A stretch of 61,641 nucleotides of DNA from Actinomycetes bacterium. GTDB lineage: Bacteria; Actinomycetota; JAHEXW01. The notes beneath the pieces were generated by a model. The model was not told where the DNA came from. It searched no databases and saw only the letters and a program-made list of their open reading frames with translations. Position 1 is the stretch's first letter, and every line of letters starts with the position of its first letter. The translations under genes and the position numbers were made by a program. Positions 10,041 through 18,037 of this stretch are shown piece after piece. The stretch is taken from the NCBI GenBank assembly GCA_023251915.1, contig JAHEXW010000008.1, positions 1 to 61,641 of the forward strand, read 5' to 3'.

Positions 10041-10045
10041 GTTCG

Positions 10046-10792
10046 TTACATATCAAGAAACCGGGGGCTCTTTAGCTTTCGGTCCAGGTGATAGGCGACG
10101 AACAGCTCGGTCAGCCGCGCGATGCCTCTGACGTTCTCTACCTTGAAATCGAGTTCCTTCCAGCGGGCTAGAGGCGTTTCCAGCGCTTGTTCTATCTGGG
10201 CGCGCGTCGCGGCCGACACGTCCACGGCGTCGGCGTCCTTGTCCCGGCAAGAGTCGCAGATCAAGCCGCCGAAACGGAAACTGAACAGCGCCTGCTCGTT
10301 GGCGGCCGGTACCTCGCCGCCGCAAGCGGGACAACGGGCCAGATGGGGGCGGTAGCCCAGTTCAGCCATCAACTTTAGCTGAAAGACGGTTAACAACGTC
10401 TGATAGTCGGCGTCGGCTTCCTTTAAGCACTGCAGCGCCGCCAGTACCAGCGAGAATACCTCGTACGATTCCTCGCGCTCCTGCGCTACTTTGTCAATTA
10501 GCTCCAGCATCACCGAACCGTATTTATATTTCTCAAGATCGGCGCGGATTTCCTTGAAAGACATGATAATCTCAGCTTGTTGGATTATGTCCAGAGATTT
10601 GCCCTCATAGAGCAGAAGATCGACCACTGAAAACGGTTCCAGCGTCCCCCCGAATTTGCTTTTGGTCTTACGAATGCCCTTGGCGACGGCGCGAATCTTG
10701 CCTTTCGACCCGGAAAACATGACAACGATCTTGTCGGCTTCCCCCAGCTTGAAGGTGTTTAGAACAATAGCTTTGGCTTTGTAGGTAGGCAT
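10046..10792 (-). CDS. recO: DNA repair protein RecO
   Basis: RecO acts in recombinational gap repair, annealing strands and loading RecA with RecR and RecF. The 248-residue protein has the N-terminal OB fold (KAIVLNTFKLGEADKIVVMFS, GKIRAVAKGIRK), a central helical domain, and a zinc motif formed by CPACGG and CDSC, as in Gram-positive and Deinococcus-type RecO. It lies between deoC and glyQ and close to era; a recO-era association is widespread in bacteria. A gap of about 90 nt with a hairpin separates it from deoC, so it may be expressed partly on its own. Confidence 0.94.
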   Translation of the reverse strand: MPTYKAKAIVLNTFKLGEADKIVVMFSGSKGKIRAVAKGIRKTKSKFGGTLEPFSVVDLLLYEGKSLDIIQQAEIIMSFKEIRADLEKYKYGSVMLELIDKVAQEREESYEVFSLVLAALQCLKEADADYQTLLTVFQLKLMAELGYRPHLARCPACGGEVPAANEQALFSFRFGGLICDSCRDKDADAVDVSAATRAQIEQALETPLARWKELDFKVENVRGIARLTELFVAYHLDRKLKSPRFLDM

Positions 10793-10830
10793 AAGTTAAG
10801 AATACAAGGTTTACGGGGACGTTGCTTCGT

Positions 10831-10858
10831 CGCTAGCTCCTTGCAAGGACGCTTAGCG
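10831..10858. repeat. Imperfect inverted repeat between deoC and recO
   Basis: A perfect 12-bp palindrome TCCTTGCAAGGA (10838-10849) sits inside a larger imperfect hairpin closed by CGCTA (10831-10835) and TAGCG (10854-10858). GACGT and ACGTC further out may extend it. No T-run follows on the minus strand, so it may be an RNA processing site or a REP-like element rather than a terminator. Confidence 0.55.
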
Positions 10859-10882
10859 TTTACGTCTCGGTACGGGATCGCT

Positions 10883-11572
10883 CTATTCGGCGCATTCCTC
10901 GAGGATCGCCACGGCGTGTGAGGTGCCTATCCGAGTAGCCCCGGCCTCGACCATAGCCAACGCCTGGTCGCAGTTCTTGATGCCGCCGCTGGCTTTGACG
11001 CCGAGGTCAAAGCCAACCGTCTGTCGAATGAGTTTTACGTCGTCAGTGGTCGCGCCGCCGGTGCCGAAGCCCGTCGAGGTCTTAACGAAATCGGCGCCCG
11101 ACTTCTGAATAATCTCGCTCGCCAGACGTTTTTCTTGGTCTGTTAGATAACAGGCCTCAATAATCACCTTGATGGTAATGGTCTGTCCGATTTCCGGTTC
11201 TTTGGCCCGCGCCAGCTTAACGACCGCCTCGATGCCTCGTTTGACAAGGTCGGGGTGACCGGATTTCAGAGCGCCGATATTCATGACCATATCGATCTCC
11301 TGGGCGCCGCGCGTAATGCAGTCGAGCGCTTCGAAGCTCTTGCTCTTAACAGTCGATTGGCCCAGCGGAAAATCAACGACCCCGCCGATCTTAACGTCTG
11401 TCCCTTTGAGCAAGCCGGCTGCCAGTCCGACGAAAGCCGGATTGACGCAAACGCAGGCAACATGAAATTTCAGAGCCTCGGCACACACCCGTTGGATGTC
11501 TTTGTCGGTCGTGTCAGCTTTGAGAATCGCGTAGTCAATCATTTTGGCCAATTGAGCTCGATTTACCGGCAT
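10883..11572 (-). CDS. deoC: Deoxyribose-phosphate aldolase
   Basis: DeoC cleaves 2-deoxyribose 5-phosphate to glyceraldehyde 3-phosphate and acetaldehyde in deoxynucleoside catabolism. The 229 residues match the short bacterial form. A TIM barrel is evident, with the Schiff-base lysine in FVKTSTGFGTGGATTDDV and the second conserved lysine in VKASGGIKNCDQA. The start has an AGAGGAG ribosome-binding site. The nearby cdd (cytidine deaminase) is consistent with nucleoside salvage. The gene lies 14 nt downstream of era on the same strand. Confidence 0.95.
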   Translation of the reverse strand: MPVNRAQLAKMIDYAILKADTTDKDIQRVCAEALKFHVACVCVNPAFVGLAAGLLKGTDVKIGGVVDFPLGQSTVKSKSFEALDCITRGAQEIDMVMNIGALKSGHPDLVKRGIEAVVKLARAKEPEIGQTITIKVIIEACYLTDQEKRLASEIIQKSGADFVKTSTGFGTGGATTDDVKLIRQTVGFDLGVKASGGIKNCDQALAMVEAGATRIGTSHAVAILEECAE

Positions 11573-11586
11573 GTCACTCCTCTAAT

Positions 11587-12489
11587 CTATTCTTCTGCGG
11601 TCAGACGGTGAATGGCGCTTTCTCGGGTTCGCCAATCCTTTTCGACGCCGACCCATAATCTCAGGTTCACTTTGACGCCTAGCATGGCTTCGATATCGTG
11701 GCGGGCCCGGGTGCCGATCTCTTTGAGCATTGCACCGCCCTTGCCGATGATGATGCCCTTCTGGGTGTCGCGTTCGACGTAGATGGCCGCCTCGATGTCG
11801 ATCAAATCCTTACCCGGCCGCTCAGCCATCTCTTCGACCACTATTGCTACACTATGCGGAACTTCTTTCCTTGTCAACTCCAGTATTTTCTCTCTAATAT
11901 ACTCGCCGACGATGAATTTTTCCGGCTGATCGGTCAACATATCCTCAGGATATAACTGCGGCCCCTCGGGTAGGAGCGCCGCCAAACGGTCCAGCAACTG
12001 ATCCACGTTTCGGCCCGTCCGCGCGCTGATTGGCACCACGTCGTTGAATTCGCCCAGTTCGCGCACGGCGGTCAAACGCTCTTCGACCTCACGGTTGGCT
12101 AGCTTGTCCATTTTGTTCAGAGCAACGACTACCGGTGTCTTAACACTGCGGACATGCTCCATAACGTACTGTTCTCCCAGCCCAAGATCGTGCGTGCCAT
12201 CAACCAAGAATAGCACCGCGTCAACGTCGGCCAATGTCGCGACAATCATTTTGTTCAGCTGTTTTCCCAAAAGATTATGCGGCTTGTGGAAACCGGGCGT
12301 ATCGACGAAAACGGCCTGATATTCGGGCTCGGTGATGATGCACCTGATCGTGTTACGGGTCGTTTGGGGTTTGCGGCTGGTAATCGCCACCTTGGCGTGC
12401 GCGAAGGTGTTGATGAGCGTCGACTTGCCGACATTGGTGCGGCCGACGACGCCGATAAACCCGGAACGATACTTTTCTTTGGTGGTCAA
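11587..12489 (-). CDS. era: GTPase Era
   Basis: Era binds 16S rRNA near its 3' end and helps mature the 30S subunit. The 300-residue protein has an N-terminal GTPase domain with G1 GRTNVGKST, G3 DTPGFHKP and G4 NKMD, followed by a C-terminal KH domain (GKGGAMLKEIGTRARHDIEAM). The start is a TTG at 12489 with a GAGGAG Shine-Dalgarno 8 nt upstream, and TTGA overlaps the stop of the acetyltransferase gene. The overlap suggests translational coupling. The identification is secure. Confidence 0.97.
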   Translation of the reverse strand: MTTKEKYRSGFIGVVGRTNVGKSTLINTFAHAKVAITSRKPQTTRNTIRCIITEPEYQAVFVDTPGFHKPHNLLGKQLNKMIVATLADVDAVLFLVDGTHDLGLGEQYVMEHVRSVKTPVVVALNKMDKLANREVEERLTAVRELGEFNDVVPISARTGRNVDQLLDRLAALLPEGPQLYPEDMLTDQPEKFIVGEYIREKILELTRKEVPHSVAIVVEEMAERPGKDLIDIEAAIYVERDTQKGIIIGKGGAMLKEIGTRARHDIEAMLGVKVNLRLWVGVEKDWRTRESAIHRLTAEE

Positions 12490-12962
12490 GATGTTGTCTC
12501 CTCTAGATTCAAACGCATTATCAAGCGATCCTCGCCCGGTCCGTATTTCGCATCGTGCCTATCCGTAACACGAAAACCGGCGTCACGGTATATCTTAACC
12601 GCTGCAGCGTTATCCGGCGCCGCCGTCAGTTCGATCGCGGCAAATCCCTGTTCCTTCATTTGCTCTACTAGTAACGCTAGGCAGCGCGCTCCGAGTCCTT
12701 GTTTCTGACGCGCCGGCAACAGGCCGAAGCCTGCCAGATAAGCAACCGTAGGATGGTCCCAAGAGCGGACGAGCTGGGCGGAACCGGCCAATTCTCCGTC
12801 AATCTCGAAGACGACATTGCGGCCGTACTCGGCGAATATCGGCAATTCCCAGCGTCGCCAGCCGCAATCGTTATGGATGGCGCATTCAGCCGCGACGAGC
12901 TGCTCCAATGCGTCCACGCCCAAGCGGCCGGTGTGCCTTAATATTATCTCCACGACCGTCAT
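12486..12962 (-). CDS. GNAT-family N-acetyltransferase
   Basis: This 158-residue protein has a GNAT acetyl-CoA-binding motif A (LPARQKQGLGARCLALL) and motif B (IELTAAPDNAAAVKIYRDAGF). GNAT enzymes transfer an acetyl group from acetyl-CoA to an amine on a protein or small molecule; the substrate here is unknown. I use the ATG at 12962 because it forms an ATGA overlap with the cdd stop. A longer open frame to 13088 lies wholly inside cdd and has no family similarity. The gene is packed between cdd and era by overlaps at both ends. It resembles RimI in length, but nothing in the context supports that name. Confidence 0.85.
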   Translation of the reverse strand: MTVVEIILRHTGRLGVDALEQLVAAECAIHNDCGWRRWELPIFAEYGRNVVFEIDGELAGSAQLVRSWDHPTVAYLAGFGLLPARQKQGLGARCLALLVEQMKEQGFAAIELTAAPDNAAAVKIYRDAGFRVTDRHDAKYGPGEDRLIMRLNLEETTS

Positions 12963-13351
12963 CGTCCATTCGTGAACGGCCGGGGAAGCAGCTCGGAGAG
13001 CGTCGTTACGATTGTAGCCGTCTCGTTGGCCGCGATAATCTCGAGGTCTGGTCCAAACTCCGCCAACACCTGCAGGCACGCCCCGCACGGCAGAGGCGGC
13101 TCAGCGCTAGCCGCAAAGATAGCCAGCTTAGCAAAATCCCGTTGGCCTTCGGAAACAGCCTTAACCACGGCGGCGCGCTCGGCGCATAGCGAAAGCCCGA
13201 AAGACGCGTTCTCGACATTGGCGCCGGTGTAGACCAAGCCGTTCGCCGTCAACAGGGCCGCCCCGACTGCGAAATCAGAATACGGCGCGTAGGCTTCTTG
13301 CGCGGCCTCACACGCCGCTGCCACTAATTGCTCATTGATAGCAGTCATCAA
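12959..13351 (-). CDS. cdd: Cytidine deaminase
   Basis: Cdd deaminates cytidine and deoxycytidine to uridine and deoxyuridine in pyrimidine salvage. The 130-residue protein has the small tetrameric-type length. The zinc site is formed by CAE in SLCAERAAVVKAV (Cys and the catalytic Glu) and PCGAC, and N-terminal AYAPYSDFAVGAAL is diagnostic. It overlaps both neighbours by 4 nt. The position upstream of era and near deoC is common in Gram-positive bacteria. Confidence 0.96.
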   Translation of the reverse strand: MMTAINEQLVAAACEAAQEAYAPYSDFAVGAALLTANGLVYTGANVENASFGLSLCAERAAVVKAVSEGQRDFAKLAIFAASAEPPLPCGACLQVLAEFGPDLEIIAANETATIVTTLSELLPRPFTNGR

Positions 13352-13920
13352 CAGCCGCCCCGCGTCATAAACGGATTCATCATTTTCTCGCGGCCAATGG
13401 TTGTATCCGGCCCGTGCCCTGGAAAAACGATGGTGTCGTCAGGCAACTCTTTTAGGCGTTCCAAAGACGCCAGCAACTCGGGCATAGAGCCGCCCTCGAA
13501 ATCGGTTCGTCCGACGGAATCACGAAACAGAAGATCGCCGCAGAACACCGCGCCCTCGCCGACCAGGGAGCAACTGCCTTGGCTATGGCCGGGCGTTGTG
13601 ATGACGCGGAACTCCTCGCCACCCACCGTAAGCTTCAAACCATCCGTTAGGGGTTTATCAGTCCCTGGAACATGATCAGCGGGCTGGGCATAAACGTCGG
13701 CGCCTGTTGCCTTTTTGACGGCTCCAGCGGCTTGGATGTGGTCGAAGTGCCCATGCGTTAGCACGATTGCCTTGACCTTCAGTTTGTTTTCTTCCAGCGC
13801 GTCAATGATGTCCAAAGGGTCTTCGCCCGGATCAATTACCATCGCGGTCCCGCCCGCGTCGCCGCTGACAATGTAGCAATTGGTGCCAAGCGGTCCGACG
13901 ACAACTGTCTTTACTTTCAT
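13348..13920 (-). CDS. Metallo-beta-lactamase-fold hydrolase (glyoxalase II-like)
   Basis: This 190-residue single-domain protein carries the MBL-fold metal motif THGHFDH, followed by the later ligand histidines in TTPGHSQGS, the bridging Asp in FCGDLLF and the His in VFPGHGPDT. It resembles the short glyoxalase II-like family, which hydrolyses thioesters; members without the C-terminal domain also act on other substrates. No C-terminal glyoxalase extension is present. It overlaps cdd by 4 nt and follows the RSH gene by about 8 nt. The specific substrate is not known. Confidence 0.85.
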   Translation of the reverse strand: MKVKTVVVGPLGTNCYIVSGDAGGTAMVIDPGEDPLDIIDALEENKLKVKAIVLTHGHFDHIQAAGAVKKATGADVYAQPADHVPGTDKPLTDGLKLTVGGEEFRVITTPGHSQGSCSLVGEGAVFCGDLLFRDSVGRTDFEGGSMPELLASLERLKELPDDTIVFPGHGPDTTIGREKMMNPFMTRGGC

Positions 13921-13928
13921 GTATTCTC

Positions 13929-16103
13929 CTAACTCGGCAAAACCCGATACGCGTCGAAGACGCCGTCGATCTTGCGCAGGTTGACCAGGACGTCGTTGAG
14001 CAAGCCAAGGTTGCCGATCTCGAAGATCAATTTGGTCGTCGTCTGGTTTGACCGGTTGACGGCCACGGACGCGCTCATAATATTGATGTTGTACTCAGCC
14101 AAGACGTTGGTGATATCCCTCAGAAGTTTTGTTCTGTCTAACGCTTCGACCTTTACCTCGACCGGGAACGCCGTTGCCGTCCGGCTCGCCCAGCGCACTT
14201 TCATGAAGCGGTCCGGTTCGTTGCGCAGATCAGTCACGTTGGGGCAATCGGCCCGGTGGACGGAGACTCCCCGGCCGCGGGTGATAAAACCGACGATCTC
14301 GTCGGGCGGCACCGGATTGCAGCAACGGCTAAGGCGAATCAAGACGTCGTCCAGGCCTTCGACAATAATGCCGCTGTTGCCGGCCCGGGCGCGCTTCTCG
14401 CGCGCTTTGGCGGCGGCTTCGACGGCCTCCGGCGTTTCCTTGGCCGTATCAGCCTCCGGGCTCTCGCCGGATATCTTGTGCATCAAGCGATTAACGATTT
14501 GTTGCGCCGATGCCGCGCCGTTGCCGATGTTTAGCATCAGGTCGTCTACGTCATCGAAATTGGCGTCGTGCGCGACCTCGCTCAACAGTTCCTGCGTCAC
14601 AGACTTGCCGGCCAGACCCTGCTTACGAACCGCCTTCTGAAATGCCTCTCGCCCGACCTCTAAATTCTCCTGTTTTTCGACGCGGGCGAAGAATTGTTTG
14701 ATTTTATTCTTGGCCCGGCTGGTCTTAACCAGATTGAACCAATCGCGGCTGGGCCCGGTGCTCGACTTGGACGTAATAATGTCAATCGTGTCGCCGCTTT
14801 CCATCTCGTATGACAGCGGCACGATGCGACCGTTAACGCGTGCGCCGACACACGTGTTGCCAACGTCGGTGTGCACGGTGTAGGCGAAATCAAGCGGCGT
14901 GGATCCCTTGGGGAAGCTTAAAACCTGGCCCTTTGGTGTGAATACGTAGACCTCGTTCTCCAAGAGATCGATGCGCAGCGTCTCCATGAATTCCTTGGGG
15001 TCCTTGACGTCGCTCTGCCACTCCAGCATCTGGCGCAGCCAAGCCAGTCTCTCTTCGAATTCGTCCCGGCCTTTCTCGCCCTCTTTGTAACGCCAGTGAG
15101 CAGCAATGCCGTATTCGGCCGTACGGTGCATCGCATCGGTCCTGATCTGAACCTCCAAATGCTTGCCCCCTGGCCCGACGACAACCGTGTGCAAAGATTG
15201 GTACATATTGAACTTGGGCATAGCGATGTAATCTTTGAACCGGCCCGGTATCGGTTTGTAGACGGAGTGAATGATGCCCAGGACCGAATAACAGTCTTTG
15301 ATCGAACTGACGATGATCCGCACGGCAATCAGATCGTAGATCTTGTCGAATTCGAGGTGATCGCGTGCCATCTTACGGTAGATGCTGTAGTAGTGCTTGG
15401 CACGTCCGCCGATCTCGGCCTTAACGCGAGCCTTCTTGAGGTGTCCTTTTAGGTCGTCCATGACGCCCTGCAAATAGACCTGGCGTTCTTCGGCTCGCTG
15501 AGCGACCAGATGCACCATCTCGGCGTACTGCTTCGGATGGATGGTCAAGAAAGCCAGGTCTTCCAGTTCGTCTTTAACTTGGTACATGCCCAGCCGGTGT
15601 GCCAGCGGCGCGTAAACGTCAAGCGTTTCCTGCGCTTTTATCAGCTGCTTCTCCGTCGACAAATGCGACAGTGTGCGCATGTTATGCAGCCGGTCGGCGA
15701 GCTTGATGAGGATGACCCTGATGTCCTTGGCCATCGCGACCAGCATCTTGCGGATGCTTTTTACCTGGTCTTCTTCCGTCTTCTTGTATTTTAGGCGGGA
15801 TATTTTCGTTACGCCGTCGACCAACGCGGCGACCTCATCGCCGAATTCCTTGGCTATTTCGGCCGTCGTTGTCGCGCTGTCTTCGACGACATCGTGTAAC
15901 AAACCGGCGATAATCGTCGGCGTATCCAGCTCCAGGCCAGCCAAAATCTCAGCGACGCCCAATGGATGCAAAATGTACTGTTCACCGGACAACCGGAACT
16001 GGTCTGTGTGGCAGCGATAGGCAAAATCATAGGCGCTCTTAATCAGCTCGACGTCGGCGCCCGGGTTGTATTTAAGAACTTTTGTGATGAGGCTATCTAC
16101 CAT
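13929..16103 (-). CDS. rel: Bifunctional (p)ppGpp synthetase/hydrolase
   Basis: This RelA/SpoT homologue makes and degrades the alarmone (p)ppGpp. In 724 residues it has an N-terminal HD hydrolase domain (LLHDVVEDSATT and HNMRTLSHL), a synthetase domain (IPGRFKDYIAMPKFN, MYQSLHTVVVGP, EVQIRTDAMH, AAHWRYKEG), a TGS domain (VYVFTPKGQVLSFPKGSTPLD) and a C-terminal ACT domain. RFKD in the synthetase is the RxKD charge pattern of bifunctional enzymes rather than the ExDD of RelA-type synthetases, and the hydrolase histidine-aspartate is intact, so both activities are expected. It is the upstream gene of the MBL-cdd-GNAT-era group. Confidence 0.95.
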   Translation of the reverse strand: MVDSLITKVLKYNPGADVELIKSAYDFAYRCHTDQFRLSGEQYILHPLGVAEILAGLELDTPTIIAGLLHDVVEDSATTTAEIAKEFGDEVAALVDGVTKISRLKYKKTEEDQVKSIRKMLVAMAKDIRVILIKLADRLHNMRTLSHLSTEKQLIKAQETLDVYAPLAHRLGMYQVKDELEDLAFLTIHPKQYAEMVHLVAQRAEERQVYLQGVMDDLKGHLKKARVKAEIGGRAKHYYSIYRKMARDHLEFDKIYDLIAVRIIVSSIKDCYSVLGIIHSVYKPIPGRFKDYIAMPKFNMYQSLHTVVVGPGGKHLEVQIRTDAMHRTAEYGIAAHWRYKEGEKGRDEFEERLAWLRQMLEWQSDVKDPKEFMETLRIDLLENEVYVFTPKGQVLSFPKGSTPLDFAYTVHTDVGNTCVGARVNGRIVPLSYEMESGDTIDIITSKSSTGPSRDWFNLVKTSRAKNKIKQFFARVEKQENLEVGREAFQKAVRKQGLAGKSVTQELLSEVAHDANFDDVDDLMLNIGNGAASAQQIVNRLMHKISGESPEADTAKETPEAVEAAAKAREKRARAGNSGIIVEGLDDVLIRLSRCCNPVPPDEIVGFITRGRGVSVHRADCPNVTDLRNEPDRFMKVRWASRTATAFPVEVKVEALDRTKLLRDITNVLAEYNINIMSASVAVNRSNQTTTKLIFEIGNLGLLNDVLVNLRKIDGVFDAYRVLPS

Positions 16104-16345
16104 ATAGAGAGTTTAGCACAGGGGCAGGTGGGAAGACTGCGAGCCTGGGAGGCTGAGAGGCTGCTTAAAGCGAGCGCTTAAATGCGATTAACAATCTCTT
16201 GCACTCATTAATGCGATCGCACATATTTCTTGCTCTATCGACACAGAGCATCCATCGGCTAATTGACACAGTTCGCGGCGTATACCTATAATTTAGATGC
16301 TTGGACGTGCGCGAGCGTTTAAGCACCAGGAGGGTACTGCCGATA
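16104..16345. other. Divergent intergenic region, rel and lipoprotein gene
   Basis: The 242-bp region separates two divergently read genes. About 16125-16165 is a low-complexity stretch of iterated GAGGCTG-like units. The plus-strand promoter at 16263-16292 and an AGGAGGG ribosome-binding site at 16328-16334 serve the lipoprotein gene. I see no convincing minus-strand promoter for rel and no RNA gene. Confidence 0.6.
16263..16292 (+). promoter_or_regulatory. Consensus sigma70 promoter of the 16346 lipoprotein gene
   Basis: TTGACA (16263-16268) and TATAAT (16287-16292) are both perfect consensus hexamers with an 18-nt spacer. The predicted start is near 16299, giving a leader of about 47 nt that includes AGGAGGG. 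It is the strongest promoter match I found in the window. Confidence 0.85.
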
Positions 16346-17914
16346 ATGAGCTCATACGAAGTAAAGCGAAAGGACGGGCACTCCATCGACAGTCTCATAA
16401 AACGCAAGACAGTTTTTCTAACACTGATCGCTATTATCCTTGTCGTTCCCACATTGCTTTTGACGGGCTGCACGACCGGCCAAGTTGTTGCCCCCTTTAA
16501 CCCTAAGCCAGTGAGACCCGCACCATATAATCCTGAACCGACTTGGAACGACAAGTCAGATACAACGCTGGCTTCGATTCAATCGTTCAAGGCCCAAACG
16601 GGTCAAACGGTAGCGCCCAGCGGCACAAACACCGCCGGCGCCAACGGAACCAGCGGCGGTGTGACGCCGGGCGGCGCGCCGGGCGGCGCGCCGATACCAG
16701 GCACCGGCCCGGCCCCTGCTCCGGCACCATCAGGCCGGACGCCTTTATCTTCCGATCCCATTTACGGCTTCGTTGTCGATCGTGTTGAAGGCGGGGTTAT
16801 ACCAAATGCAACTGTACTCCTGCTCAACAGGCGCGGGGTGCAGATTGACTCATTCAAGACCGGCGCTGACGGAGCGTTCTCGTTCACCGGCCTGACTCCC
16901 GGCTTAAGCTATGCCGTCACCGCGGCGGCTGTGGGATACATAAACACCCCTCTATCCAGATACGATTTTACCTATATGGGCGCTACTGTAAGCGCTTATC
17001 TGCAGCTTGCGTATCTAGCGCCTACCCAAACCATTGAGGGCGGCAACTACTATATCGCCGGCGGGCGTTTAGGCATGGCGGCCAAGCCAAGCGGTCAGAA
17101 TCCGCCAACCGCATTCAACTTCTGGGTCGGATCACCGCCGCCGGACATCGCGGACGTCATGCCGACCTATTTCTTCTTTGCGGGCACTCAGCAAACATAT
17201 AACGCGCTTCTTTTTGACGACAAAGCTTTGGCCGACGGTTTTGAAGGCGCTGCCGAGTTTGTTTTCCAGCTGCCTCCGCCTGGCCCCAATGGCTACTCTG
17301 TCGACGCGATGTGGCTGCGCTTCCCCGATTCTATCGTTGGCGCCGGCGGCATCTGGACAAAGGGAGGATTCGGTTCGGTCGCGTATTGGGATTGGACCGG
17401 ACGGCAAACAAACGCGGGCAATTCGGATTTCGTTGAAGTTGGCGCGCCGGGCTGGCGATATGACGGCTCGACTCAGGCCAACGGTTTTGTCCAGCCGCCC
17501 TGGTGGGCCGTAGACGCAACTTACGGCCTGATTCACATGGCCGTTGTCGCGGATCAACAGCCTTGGGTCTTGACCTACGCGGGAATGCAGTACGATTACC
17601 ACAAGGACAAGACGACCCCGACCCTTGCGCCATATCCCGGCCACGCACCGGCCTTCGTTTCGACCGGCTGGCACGCGACGCTCAGCGGTGTCGACGTCGT
17701 TGTAGTAAAACCACAAGCGCAAGAGGATTGTTACGCGACGATTACCGTTACGGGCACGAATTCCGGCACCGTTGTAATTCCCCTTGACGCCAACACCATC
17801 AGCCAGGTCAACACAAAAGTTGCGTATGCGGCGGGTCAGAAATACACCGTTCAGCTGTCTGACGTCGCCGGACACGTGAGCCAAACATACGGACCATTTC
17901 CGGTTAACCCCTAG
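16346..17914 (+). CDS. Secreted lipoprotein with carboxypeptidase-regulatory-like domain
   Basis: This is a predicted surface lipoprotein of 522 residues. The start is the ATG at 16346, 11 nt after AGGAGGG; a frame-extending ATG at 16301 lies at the predicted transcription start and lacks a ribosome-binding site. A signal peptide with a hydrophobic core at about residues 22-40 ends in a lipobox, LTGC, with C42 as the lipidated residue. A Pro/Gly/Thr-rich linker follows to about residue 130. Next comes a carboxypeptidase-regulatory-like beta domain (YGFVVDRVEGGVIPNATVLL, FKTGADGAFSFTGL). The remaining 330 residues are rich in aromatic residues and Gly and I do not recognise them. It stands alone, with its own strong promoter and terminator. 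The function is unknown; a substrate-binding or cell-surface structural role is only a guess. Confidence 0.85.
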   Translation: MSSYEVKRKDGHSIDSLIKRKTVFLTLIAIILVVPTLLLTGCTTGQVVAPFNPKPVRPAPYNPEPTWNDKSDTTLASIQSFKAQTGQTVAPSGTNTAGANGTSGGVTPGGAPGGAPIPGTGPAPAPAPSGRTPLSSDPIYGFVVDRVEGGVIPNATVLLLNRRGVQIDSFKTGADGAFSFTGLTPGLSYAVTAAAVGYINTPLSRYDFTYMGATVSAYLQLAYLAPTQTIEGGNYYIAGGRLGMAAKPSGQNPPTAFNFWVGSPPPDIADVMPTYFFFAGTQQTYNALLFDDKALADGFEGAAEFVFQLPPPGPNGYSVDAMWLRFPDSIVGAGGIWTKGGFGSVAYWDWTGRQTNAGNSDFVEVGAPGWRYDGSTQANGFVQPPWWAVDATYGLIHMAVVADQQPWVLTYAGMQYDYHKDKTTPTLAPYPGHAPAFVSTGWHATLSGVDVVVVKPQAQEDCYATITVTGTNSGTVVIPLDANTISQVNTKVAYAAGQKYTVQLSDVAGHVSQTYGPFPVNP

Positions 17915-17930
17915 TTCCTAAGAGCATGTA

Positions 17931-17963
17931 AAAAAAGGCCGGCTCACATGAGCCGGCCTTTTT
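17931..17963. terminator. Bidirectional intrinsic terminator
   Basis: A 10-bp GC-rich stem pairs GGCCGGCTCA (17937-17946) with TGAGCCGGCC (17949-17958). An A-run precedes it and TTTTT follows it, so it should work on both strands. It lies between the convergent lipoprotein gene and secF. Confidence 0.9.
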
Positions 17964-18007
17964 ATTTGTATGTGATCGGGTGTCGCGAGCGGCACCCCCA
18001 CCTCAAT

Positions 18008-18028
18008 CCTCCCCCCTCAAGGGGGAGG
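18008..18028. repeat. C-rich/G-rich REP-like hairpin
   Basis: CCTCCCCC (18008-18015) pairs with GGGGGAGG (18021-18028) around a CTCAA loop. C-rich sequence precedes it from 17993. This composition is like REP-type palindromes seen in many genomes. No T-run follows on the secF strand, so it is not a classical terminator. No second copy was noticed in the window. Confidence 0.55.
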
Positions 18029-18037
18029 GTAATCTTG

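Larger units (their letters stand above)
9866..10045. other. Intergenic region recO-glyQ with two identical palindromes
   Basis: The 180-bp gap holds two copies of one 26-bp palindrome, described separately, and the AAGGAG ribosome-binding site of glyQ at about 9876-9882. I looked for the T-box signature expected for some aminoacyl-tRNA synthetase operons (a TGGNACCGCG-type antiterminator and a specifier loop) and did not find it. No tRNA gene is present. Confidence 0.55.

Noticed and set aside
9866-10045. T-box riboswitch for glyQ-glyS
   Set aside because: No antiterminator TGGNACCGCG-like sequence and no specifier hairpin was seen; the GTGCTTTACCGCAC resemblance belongs to the palindrome repeats.
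12963-13088. N-terminal extension of the GNAT protein
   Set aside because: These codons lie inside cdd in another frame; the ATG at 12962 gives the family start and an ATGA overlap.
17132-17884. Minus-strand open frame of 250 residues over the lipoprotein gene
   Set aside because: The plus-strand gene has a perfect promoter, ribosome-binding site, signal peptide and domain, so this frame is a shadow.
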